Assembly (NCBI RefSeq): GCF_030996345.1
Contig: NZ_CP118747.1
Coordinates: 1 to 64,000, forward strand
Source of the DNA: Acidithiobacillus sp. AMEEHan
GTDB taxonomy: Bacteria; Pseudomonadota; Gammaproteobacteria; Acidithiobacillales; Acidithiobacillaceae
DNA length: 64,000 bases
Direction of reading: 5' to 3'
Shown one piece after another: positions 17,921 through 26,200 of the stretch. The position numbers and the translations under genes were made by a program. The notes below the pieces were generated by a model. That model searched no databases and had not been told where the DNA came from. It saw only the letters and a list, made by a program, of their open reading frames with translations. Position 1 is the stretch's first letter. Every line of letters starts with the position of its first letter.

Positions 17921-18471
17921 TCCTTTCTCGTTTTGTGATCCATCATGCTTTCGCGCAATCTGGCAACCTCACGCCGATGATGACGGAAGATTAGTCGATC
18001 CAGCATTTCCTGCACGCCAGGACTCAGGCGAAATGGGAAGCGCCAGAGCCGCTGCACAGAATCCGTAAGCACCTGTTCGAAGCCCGCGCCGGGCAGCCGC
18101 AGCGGCATGGCCAGGCGCGGATGCAAGTAAATTGCTGCCTGCAACGGAAAATCGAGCGGTTGCCAATCGTCGTCCAGGGTGATTTGCAGCGAATCGCCAC
18201 GCAGTTCGCAAGGATGTGCAGCCGGAAGTGGTTCTTGCGCGCGGATTCCGGCGCTAAGCAGGGTGAGTAACAGATCGGTCTTGATTTGCAGATGGGTTAG
18301 AGCCGAGCGCTCGTCTTCGTCGGCGTTGCCACCTTCTTCCTCCCAAATCAGTAGGGCGCGCAACAAAACGCGGTTATCACCCATGAAGTCCGCAAATTCT
18401 TCTTCCTGGCCCGACCACGAACGAATCGCAACTGGCAGTTTGGCGGTTATGGCTACCCCAGGTCCATCCAC
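17917..18471 (-). CDS. Atypical PilZ (c-di-GMP-binding-like) domain protein
   Basis: 184 residues from GTG at 18,471, preceded by GGAGAGA; the frame is open further upstream but overlaps fliS. Visible features are an N-terminal helical part ([16 protein letters not shown]), a beta-rich centre ([37 protein letters not shown], in pieces) and a C-terminal helix ([21 protein letters not shown]). This resembles the atypical PilZ family found beside flagellar regulators. The classical RxxxR and DxSxxG motifs are not evident, so c-di-GMP binding is unproven. It is sandwiched between fliS and flrA with overlapping ends, pointing to a role in flagellar control. Confidence 0.6.
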   Translation of the reverse strand: MDGPGVAITAKLPVAIRSWSGQEEEFADFMGDNRVLLRALLIWEEEGGNADEDERSALTHLQIKTDLLLTLLSAGIRAQEPLPAAHPCELRGDSLQITLDDDWQPLDFPLQAAIYLHPRLAMPLRLPGAGFEQVLTDSVQRLWRFPFRLSPGVQEMLDRLIFRHHRREVARLRESMMDHKTRKE

Positions 18472-18505
18472 GTTTCTCTCTCCATTTTGGAGAGAGGATA
18501 GTGCC

Positions 18506-18883
18506 TCAGCCGCGTTCGAGCAAACCTCGCCAGCCGTCCCGCAGGTCTTCGAGTATGGGTCGGCAACTGGCCAAGGTATCGAGGTCGTCAAAAATGTTCG
18601 CCAGAGCCAATTTCTCCAGGACGAATCGATACAAATTTTCCAGATTGGCAGCGATTTCCCCACCTCGCTCATGATCCACGCTTGCCAGCAGATGTGCCGT
18701 CAATTGATAGGCCTTGTCCATGGCTTCCGCCTTGTCCGCAATTCGACTTTCGCGAATCGCCAGATCGGCGCGCCGCAGATATTCGAGAATCCCTTCCAAG
18801 CCCATCAGGACCAGACGGTCGGAGGAGATCCCCTGTTGGCCTACCTGTCGGTAGGCCTGTACTGCGTTCATTACCGCTGCCAT
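18506..18883 (-). CDS. fliS: FliS, flagellin export chaperone
   Basis: 125 residues, typical length. FliS binds the C-terminal end of flagellin in the cytoplasm and prevents premature polymerisation. Features are the N-terminal AYRQVGQQGISSDRLVLMG (family YxxxxVxTAsPxxLixmlyd region) and helical segments ending in a tail after CRPILEDLRDGW. It follows fliD by about 18 bp, the usual fliD-fliS order. Confidence 0.93.
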   Translation of the reverse strand: MAAVMNAVQAYRQVGQQGISSDRLVLMGLEGILEYLRRADLAIRESRIADKAEAMDKAYQLTAHLLASVDHERGGEIAANLENLYRFVLEKLALANIFDDLDTLASCRPILEDLRDGWRGLLERG

Positions 18884-18901
18884 ACGCTAACCCCTCGATG
18901 T

Positions 18902-20839
18902 TCAGGAAGAAGAACTACTGCTGGAGGAACTGAAAGTACCGCTGTTGTAGAAGGCATTGAGATACTGACTAGTAGATTGCAGCGTGGAGAGTTGCGACTG
19001 CATGGCAGCAAACTGTTGGGTCAGCAAGGCGGTTTGGTTGCTTGCCGACTGCTGGAGGGTCGCAATCTGGGCGTTCAAACCGCTGATCGTCGAGTTGATA
19101 CCGTTCTGTGCCGCCACAATAAAGCCATTCTGCGTATTGAGGGCCTGACTCAGCAGGCTATTCATCTGCTGATAGAGCCCCTGACTGAGGGATACTGTCC
19201 CCAGGGAACCGGTGTTACTGCCGAGCACATTGAGCTGCAAACCCAAGGCATTACCGGGACCGGTCACGGTCATCAACTGCCCGACACCACTCGTCGCCTG
19301 ACCATTGACTGTTCCCTGCACGTCTGTACCCGAGGCTGCCAAGGTACTCGTACCAATTCCCGTGCCGCCACTGGCAACATTGGATATCACAGAAAAGCTT
19401 TGCGCACTGCCATAGGCGGTGGACTGTAATTCCAGGGTGCCGTTGTCGTTGACGGCCTCGACACCTGTCATGCCCCCCTGCTGCAGAGTAGCGTTGATGG
19501 TATTCACCACCGCCGCCAGACTACTGCCAGAGGCCAAGGAAACCACCACCGACTGCGAACCCGAAGCAAAGGTCAAACTCTCGCTCTGGGTCAGTCCGCT
19601 GCTGGGGAACGGCGAGGCCGCCGTGATCGTCGCCTGGGTAGCAGCCTGAGAGACATTAATGGCGTAGGTACCTGCCTGGGTGGCAGAACTAGCCCCCGAG
19701 AATTGCACGTAACTACTGCTGGTCTGGCCATTCTGACCAAAAAGGCCAACCACGTCCTGATAGTCTGCGCTCAGCGCAGTCTGCAGGGTGCCAGTGTTCA
19801 GGCTGATGGTCCCACTGCTGGTCAAGCCCAAGCCCACCGAACCCAAAGAGTTGTAGGACGCGCCAGAGCTGAGCCCCACCGCAGGATTGGACACCAGATT
19901 CAACAGCTGCGTACGCAGGCCATTGACTGCTGCATTGCCAAGAAGCGGACCACCAGAACCCGCCTGGGCGTTGTAGGCCGTGAGCTGGTTGATGGTCCCC
20001 ATGGTCTTGTTGAACGCACTGACAAAACTCTGTACTGCCGTCACAAAACCCGTATTGCTCGCGCTGATTTGCAAGGAAGTGCTACCACTGCTGGCCTGCA
20101 ACAAATTCAGGGTTACCCCTGGGATTGCCCCAGAGATCGTATTCGTACTACTGGTGACGGGCAGACCATTGATATCGACAGCCGCATTCTGTGCTGCCTG
20201 GCTCAGAGTCATACCGCCGGAACTACCGGAACTGTAACTCAGGCTGGAAAGACTACCGGTAGCACCACTGACCGTCACCGAAAAAGACTGATTGACGCCG
20301 GTATTCTGTCCAGTCAGGGTAAGGCGATAGCCGGTTCCATCGTAGACCACCCCTGCATTTACCCCTAAATTGGCCTGGTTGATCGCCTGGGCAATGCCGT
20401 CCAACGTGTCATTGCTGCTATTGATGGCAACGTTCTGCACTGCACCGCTGCCCACCTGAATTTGTATGGTTCCTGTACCGATGCCACTGCTGACGCTGGA
20501 AAAAGCGCTGGAATAAACGCTTTGCGCCTGCGCAAGGACGATATTGCTGAGGTTATAGCTACCCTGCTGAGCGTTGGCCGAAGCCGTCGCCGAGGCCAAG
20601 GAGCTGTTCGCCACCGTGGCGCTGCGGTTATTGGTACTGCCAATGTTTTGCAAGGAGCCCAGAGCGCTCTGCAAGCTCGACAGGCTGCTCTGTAGCGTGC
20701 CCCAAGCACTGAGGGTGGTCTGTTGCGTTTGTTCCTGGGTCTGTAGCAGGGTAATGGGAGCCTGATAAGCAGCACTCAGGTTGGTAATCAGGCTTTGTAC
20801 ATCGATGCCACTTACCAAACCAGAAAGAGATGTAGACAT
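18902..20839 (-). CDS. fliD: FliD, filament cap (hook-associated protein 2)
   Basis: 645 residues from ATG at 20,839 (MSTSLSGLVSGIDVQSLITN), preceded by AGGAGAG; an upstream in-frame codon adds 13 unlikely residues. FliD forms the cap that folds flagellin at the filament tip. The N-terminal D0/coiled region (GLVSGIDVQSLITNLSAAYQ) and C-terminal coiled segment (AQNGINSTISGLNAQIATLQ) are typical; the long middle is serine/glycine-rich variable. The tail ends in a run of serines. Lies after flaG, 10 bp apart. Confidence 0.95.
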   Translation of the reverse strand: MSTSLSGLVSGIDVQSLITNLSAAYQAPITLLQTQEQTQQTTLSAWGTLQSSLSSLQSALGSLQNIGSTNNRSATVANSSLASATASANAQQGSYNLSNIVLAQAQSVYSSAFSSVSSGIGTGTIQIQVGSGAVQNVAINSSNDTLDGIAQAINQANLGVNAGVVYDGTGYRLTLTGQNTGVNQSFSVTVSGATGSLSSLSYSSGSSGGMTLSQAAQNAAVDINGLPVTSSTNTISGAIPGVTLNLLQASSGSTSLQISASNTGFVTAVQSFVSAFNKTMGTINQLTAYNAQAGSGGPLLGNAAVNGLRTQLLNLVSNPAVGLSSGASYNSLGSVGLGLTSSGTISLNTGTLQTALSADYQDVVGLFGQNGQTSSSYVQFSGASSATQAGTYAINVSQAATQATITAASPFPSSGLTQSESLTFASGSQSVVVSLASGSSLAAVVNTINATLQQGGMTGVEAVNDNGTLELQSTAYGSAQSFSVISNVASGGTGIGTSTLAASGTDVQGTVNGQATSGVGQLMTVTGPGNALGLQLNVLGSNTGSLGTVSLSQGLYQQMNSLLSQALNTQNGFIVAAQNGINSTISGLNAQIATLQQSASNQTALLTQQFAAMQSQLSTLQSTSQYLNAFYNSGTFSSSSSSSSS

Positions 20840-20849
20840 AAAGCTCTCC

Positions 20850-21233
20850 TTACGCCTTATTCTGTAATAACAAGCCAACAGGATTTTCCGACTCCGCCGC
20901 CTTGGCGACCTGCTCTGCCGGCACGTAATAGGAAAAAAACACCTGCTTGGTCATTTTATCGCTCAATTGAATCAGCACCTGATTCGGATGCTCACCGTTG
21001 GGGTCCAAGCCAGCCTCCAGGGTGATCGAGGGCTGGGTAGTTGCCACTTTCTCCTGCAATTTCTGCACTGCCTGCTGCACTTGTCCGGCCTTTTTATCCG
21101 CCGCTGGGGTGCTAGACGAGGGATTTGCCTGCCCCGCAGAGTTTGGCACCGTTGGCATATCAAGCACCGGGCTTACGCCATTGCTGGCTGATGGTTTCGC
21201 AGCAGTCACTGCAGAAATAGATGAAGTTTCCAT
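20850..21233 (-). CDS. flaG: FlaG family protein
   Basis: 127 residues. FlaG-family proteins influence filament length; the molecular function is not settled. The N-terminal half is low-complexity (rich in S, P, A). The conserved C-terminal half has LQEKVATTQPSITLEAGLD, then VLIQLSDKMTKQVFFSYYVP and the helix EQVAKAAESENPVGLLL, fitting FlaG (QVVRQIPSEE-type end). The fliC-flaG-fliD-fliS order supports the call. A terminator-like hairpin lies between it and fliC. Confidence 0.88.
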   Translation of the reverse strand: METSSISAVTAAKPSASNGVSPVLDMPTVPNSAGQANPSSSTPAADKKAGQVQQAVQKLQEKVATTQPSITLEAGLDPNGEHPNQVLIQLSDKMTKQVFFSYYVPAEQVAKAAESENPVGLLLQNKA

Positions 21234-21256
21234 GGTGTAACCTCACTGGCAAAATT

Positions 21257-21278
21257 CCTCCCAGGCGTCCCTGGGAGG
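21257..21278 (-). terminator. Probable rho-independent terminator after fliC
   Basis: CCTCCCAGG and CCTGGGAGG form a perfect 9-bp stem around a 4-base loop (CGTC). On the minus strand it is followed by AATTTT. It lies 16 bases after the fliC stop and ahead of flaG, so it would limit read-through from the abundant fliC transcript into flaG-fliD. Confidence 0.75.
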
Positions 21279-21293
21279 AAGAAGCAGATTTCC

Positions 21294-22889
21294 TTACGGC
21301 AAAAGCTTGAGGTAGCTCTGCTGCAAGGAGTTTTCCTGCGCCAAGGTCGAGATACCCGCCTGCTGCAGGATCTGGTACTTGGTCAACTGCGACGTCGCCT
21401 GAGCGATGTTCGCATCCTGCACCACCGACTGCGCCGACTGCAGGTTGGTCGCCGTCGTTTGGTCGTTGCTGACCGATGCCTGTACCCGATTCTGAATTGC
21501 ACCCAGGGCACCATTCTGCTGGTTCAGATAGTTGATCGCCTGATCGATGATGCCAATGGCCTGCTGCGCTCCCGCCGCCGTGCTGACATTGATATTCGAG
21601 ATGGCGGATCCGCTGAGGGTAGCCGCCTGAGAACTGAAACCGATGCCACTGGCATTACCAATGGCATAGGAAGACGCCGATTCAAACTGCACGGCGCCCT
21701 GGATAACCATTCCGCCAGATCCGGAATACAAGACACCGCCGACGGATGTTACGGACGAACCCGAATTGTTAACGGCCTGCAATTTGGCTGTGGATCCGGA
21801 TGACATACCCGATGTCGCCGAACCAGTTCCCGCCTGGATCACAATGTTTCTACCTTGGCTTTGGGTCAAAACCAGCTCCTGGGTACCACTTACCGTTTGT
21901 GTACTGGCCGAAACCCCTGTAATCGCTGCCTGATTATTGATGGCGGTAACAATCGAACTGAGATCCAAGCTTCCACCAGAACCACTGCTGATGGTCGCCG
22001 CGATATTGACCGAGTTTGTTGGCGAACCGCTCGAGCCATTGCTCAAGGAAAAACTGATACTACCCGTTGCCGTCACTTGGAACGCTACACTCGTGTACGC
22101 CTGTGCCGAAACACCGGTTTGTGCAGAAACCGCATTTACACTCTGCGCCAAACTATAAGCAGACTCCGACGCGCTGGAAACTTTGACCTCCGCAGATCCA
22201 ACCGAACCCGAAACTCCGAGAGTGTTCGTTGCAAAATTACCAGCACCACCTGCACCTGCAGCGCCCGAACTAATCGTAAATGCTCCACCCGCAGCGTAAC
22301 CACCGTTGATGAATGCGCCGCTGCTTGTGGAATAGGCCCCACCAGTTTGGTTTGTTAACGAGGTAGCATAATTACCCATCGCGTTGGTCTGGGTATTACC
22401 TACCGCCACGTTGATGATCTGGTTGCTGTTGGCACCCACCTGAAAAGCCGCGCCGGCAAAGGTGCCGTCGAGGATATTCTGGCCGTTGAACTGGGTCTGA
22501 GTGGCGATGGTCTGTACCTGCGCCAGCAACTGACTCACCACCCCCTGCAGGGCCTGACGATCTGAGGTGGTGTTGGAGGCATTGGCCGCCTGCACCGCCG
22601 TGGTACGAATCTGCTGCAACAGGCTCGTCTGGTTCTGGATGGCGCCAGTGGCGGTCTGGATCAGGGAAACACCCTGATTGCCGTTGGAAACCGCCTGATT
22701 CAACCCGTTGATCTGGGTTTGAAAGCGCTGGGCAATGGCGTAGCCCGCGGGGTTGTCTTGGGGACCATTGATGCTCTTGCCCGTCGACAACTGCTGCAAG
22801 TAGGTATTCAAGCTACCCTGGGTGCCATTGAGGGCGTTCAGGGTACTCAACGCCGAGACGTTGGTATTGATGATTCCGGAAATTGCCAT
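21294..22889 (-). CDS. fliC: FliC, flagellin
   Basis: 531 residues. Main filament subunit, exported unfolded through the filament. The conserved N-terminal D0/D1 (MAISGIINTNVSALSTLNAL, LSTGKSINGPQDNPAGYAIA) and C-terminal D1/D0 (AIQNRVQASVSNDQTTATNL, then LTKYQILQQAGISTLAQENS) flank a variable surface region rich in serine, glycine and threonine. The latter gives many possible sites for O-glycosylation. The only flagellin gene in the window. A sigma-28 promoter and a CsrA-type hairpin precede it; FliW, CsrA and FliS are encoded in the same cluster. Confidence 0.97.
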   Translation of the reverse strand: MAISGIINTNVSALSTLNALNGTQGSLNTYLQQLSTGKSINGPQDNPAGYAIAQRFQTQINGLNQAVSNGNQGVSLIQTATGAIQNQTSLLQQIRTTAVQAANASNTTSDRQALQGVVSQLLAQVQTIATQTQFNGQNILDGTFAGAAFQVGANSNQIINVAVGNTQTNAMGNYATSLTNQTGGAYSTSSGAFINGGYAAGGAFTISSGAAGAGGAGNFATNTLGVSGSVGSAEVKVSSASESAYSLAQSVNAVSAQTGVSAQAYTSVAFQVTATGSISFSLSNGSSGSPTNSVNIAATISSGSGGSLDLSSIVTAINNQAAITGVSASTQTVSGTQELVLTQSQGRNIVIQAGTGSATSGMSSGSTAKLQAVNNSGSSVTSVGGVLYSGSGGMVIQGAVQFESASSYAIGNASGIGFSSQAATLSGSAISNINVSTAAGAQQAIGIIDQAINYLNQQNGALGAIQNRVQASVSNDQTTATNLQSAQSVVQDANIAQATSQLTKYQILQQAGISTLAQENSLQQSYLKLLP

Positions 22890-22916
22890 GAGAAAACTCC
22901 TTTCTTAGGGATAAAG

Positions 22917-22932
22917 TTGGCATCCATGCCAA
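22917..22932 (-). promoter_or_regulatory. CsrA-type binding hairpin in the fliC leader
   Basis: The transcript would read UUGGCAUGGAUGCCAA: a 6-bp stem with the loop UGGA, presenting GGA in the ANGGAN context that CsrA/RsmA prefers. It lies 28 bases before the fliC start. A second GGA sits in the Shine-Dalgarno AAGGAG (8 bases before ATG). Two sites, one over the ribosome site, match the B. subtilis hag arrangement that is repressed by CsrA and relieved by FliW. Confidence 0.7.
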
Positions 22933-22956
22933 TGTGAGATCCGCCTCACAATTCCC

Positions 22957-22983
22957 TTAACGACACGCTGCAGAAAAACTTGA
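22957..22983 (-). promoter_or_regulatory. Sigma-28 (FliA)-type promoter of fliC
   Basis: On the minus strand TCAAGTTT, 11 bases, GTCGTTAA approximates the sigma-28 consensus (TAAAGTTT-N11-GCCGATAA). The -35 is identical to that of the cheY promoter; the -10 matches at 6 of 8. Transcription from about 22,950 would give a leader of about 60 bases containing the CsrA hairpin. Confidence 0.6.
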
Positions 22984-22989
22984 ATGCTG

Positions 22990-23198
22990 CACGTGGCAAT
23001 CTTGAGTAGCGCGGCCGGCGAGGTCTTTGCCATCTGCTGGCAGATTCCGAAAAGGTCCACCTCCGCCTGCTCAGCAGGGAGGGGGAGGTCTGGCGTGAAC
23101 AGATCCTAGACCGCGAGGAAGTCGTCTCCCTGCGCTGCAGTGGTTTATCGGTTACTCTCTCCCCGGACGACTTCTACGAAGACAGCGGGTTCACCTGA
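22990..23198 (+). other. Intergenic stretch with a possible broken small ORF
   Basis: The gap between the fliC promoter and the glycosyltransferase gene holds a plus-strand open frame ending at 23,198 with a coding-like composition (VHLRLLSREGEVW, REEVVSLRCSGLSVTLSPDD). It has no standard start codon in frame; GTG at about 22,993 opens another frame (MAILSSAAGEVFAICW). This may be a frameshifted remnant of a small gene or chance. No product recognised. Confidence 0.25.
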
Positions 23199-23209
23199 GC
23201 AGAGCAGGA

Positions 23210-26200
23210 TCAGGGCAACCACGCGGCGAGCCAGTCATCCAGGTGATTTTCCAGCAGCCAATGTGCACGCACCTTTTCCCGTAGATGGTTCCCCATCTCC
23301 GCCAGGGCCTGCCGATCCGAGACCGCTTCGCGGATGGCCCTCATCCAATCGCGGTAACGGTTGTTCACCCGTACTACCGGAAAATCACCCTGGTAGGGAT
23401 AGACATCCGAGCAGACCACGGGGTAACCGAGAATTCCGTACTCCAGTAGCCGCAGATGACTCTTCGCCTCATTGAAGGGGTTATCTTCCAGAGGCGCCAG
23501 GGCAAGGTCCAAATCCAGGCTCGCCAATTTGGCGGGATATTGGGGCAGCGGAACGCCGCCGTGTACTTCGTGGACGTAAGGGCGCAGGGCATCGGGGCAA
23601 AGACCGAAAAAGACCCACTCCACCTCATTGGCGAGATCACGGACCACATCGGCAATCATCTCCAGATCGCCGGTATGCCCCACGCCCCCCGCCCAGCCTA
23701 CCCGCGGCTTTGGCCCGCCGCGCCGCTGCGGGCGCAAAGCACCCCATATTGCGTCCTCGACGCAGTTGGGCTGTACCCGAACTTCATCGCTGAAACCCTT
23801 GTAGGCTTGCGCTAGGGGCTCGGTTGCGACCACCAGACGGTTGCACAAACCCGCCGCTTTGCGAAAGCGCTTGGCGATATCTTTGTGAATATGTGCCTTG
23901 TGCAGACTCTTCACCGGCAAGTTGGTGATGAGGTCGTCGATTTCGAAGACGCGGAAGGCTTTGGACAGGGCCTTGTGGCGTTCTAGGGCCTCGATCTGTG
24001 GCCACTCCATCTGCCGCTGCACGACGATGCTGTCGGGAGCGAAGCGCTTCATCTCGGCGGGCTCGAAGATGCGCATGGTCTCCCATCCCTGTACCCGCCC
24101 TCCCCGCTGCAAGGCGCGCATGGGGCTGATGATGCGGTACTCGCCGCAGCCCTCTCGATCTGCGGGATGCACCAGGATGCGCGGGCGGGGACGCCAGTCC
24201 GGGTCCCAGGTCAAGGCGGCCTGATCCTCGAGCAGAAAATCTGTACTGGCGAGGCTCAAATGCCGGTTGTACGCCGGATCAAAGGCCAGTTGCGGCAGCC
24301 ACTTGCGGTAAAAAGCCATTTTTTCGCTGGCAAAACGTTTTTCCTTCTCAGGGCTCGGCTTTTTTTCCACTTCGCCGCGCTGACTCGCCGAGCCCTCGTG
24401 CATCAATATGGCCCAGGGGGTAAAGACGATCTTCTTGCCCCGCTCGCGCACTTTGAGGCAAAGGTCGACATCGTTGTAGGAGACCTGAAAACGCTCTTCG
24501 TCCAACCCGCCAACATCCCGGTAGAGCGCCTTGGAGACGAGCAAACAGGCACCGGTCACGGCGGAAAGATCTTGGGTCAACATGGCGCGCCCAAAGTACC
24601 CGCGGTATTCCGCTGCTTGACCGATGAAGGGGTGCTCCGCAGGTCCTTTCATCCCCAGAATCACGCCAGCGTGCTGAATTTTGCCGTCAGGAAAGAGTAG
24701 CTTCGCCCCAACAATGCCGACTTCTGGACGCAGGGCATGGCTGACCATCTCTTCCAACCAGTCTTCATGCAAGGCGGCGGTATCGTTGTTGAGCAGCAAA
24801 ATCAGATCGCCGCGAGCCTCCTCAACGGCGCGATTGTTCATTGCCGAAAAATTGAAGGGTCCGGGGTGACGCAGGACGCGTAGGCGTCCCCCCAGACTCT
24901 CCTCCTGGGCACTGAGCAAATCCAGATAGTTGCGGGCCTCGACCTCATCGCTGTCGTTATCGACGATGAGGATTTCATAGTGGGGATAGCGGGTCTTTTC
25001 GATGATCGATTCCACACAGCGTTGCAAGATGGCAACCTGGTTGCGCGTGGGTATGATGATGGAAACTAGCGGGGTCGCCGACAGGGGATAGCGCACTCGA
25101 GTGGAGGGCGGAAACGGCCCAGGCAGGACCTCGGCGGCAATCCCCAGACGTTGCAGGTGACGTTCCAATGCTCCCTTGCTGGCCGCCAAAATCTCCTCGA
25201 TGGATTTATTGCAGTGACCCCCCCCCTGCAACCGGTGGTACAACACTTCTGGAATGTGCCCGATGCCCTCGTCTCCCACCTGCTCCCAGGCGCGGAGCAC
25301 AAGATCATAATCCTCGGCGCCATCCGCTGCCGGATCAAAGCCGCCCAAAGCAGCAAAAAGTTCCTTTTTGACCAACAATAGACCGCCGATGTACGGCAGG
25401 CTACGCAGGTAATCGATATTGAAATCGGGCTTGCAATGGGGATTCACATGCTGCCCGTCGGCAGTCAACGAGTCCTCGTCCGTGTAAATGACCTGCCATT
25501 CCGGATGTGCGGTAATGGCCTGCTGGATGCGAAAGATGGCGTCCGGAGTAAGCTCGTCTCCCGTATCCAGCAAAGCAATCCAATCGTCCCGGCTGGAAAG
25601 GAGATGCTTGTTGAGAACTGCGAGCCAGCTTTCATCACCCGGCTTGGATTGAATCTGCAAAAGTTCAGCGCCCACCCATTGTGCATCAATACTGGCGATC
25701 GTACCCGCCGCAGAGCGAGACGGATGCAACAGCACGGAAGCCGCAACCCGAGGCGACTGCTGACCAGACACTGACTCAGCAGCCAACATTTCTTTGGCCC
25801 AAGCACTTTCCACCGGTAGCCAACGCGCCTCGGGCAGCCACGGCGAGACCTGACGCACCGGATCTACCATGAGCGCGCCTGGGCTGTCGCAGACGTCCAA
25901 CCCCGCGCGCTCGGCTCTCTCGTTTGAAGTCACGTGAGGAGTAGAGTTAGAAAATCTAGTGTTGACAATCTCAACTTGGGTTTGCACCCTGCGAAGTAGA
26001 ACTTCCGGGCTATTAGATGGATGTTTTGCGCAAACTTGTTCAAACGAGCTCATCCATTTAACAAATCCTAAGCCATGAGTGAGCGAGTCCTTTTTATCTA
26101 CTCTTTGTCTAACCTTGACGAGCACATCATCGCAATTAACAACTGTCCTACCCCGGGTCAATCGAAGCAAAAAGTCCCAATCCTCATATACCTCAAGACC

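Noticed and set aside
22917-22932. Sigma-54 promoter (TGGCAT...GCC) before fliC
   Set aside because: The GG to GC offset is 9 rather than 12 bases; the element is a perfect hairpin with a GGA loop, and a sigma-28-type promoter lies just upstream.
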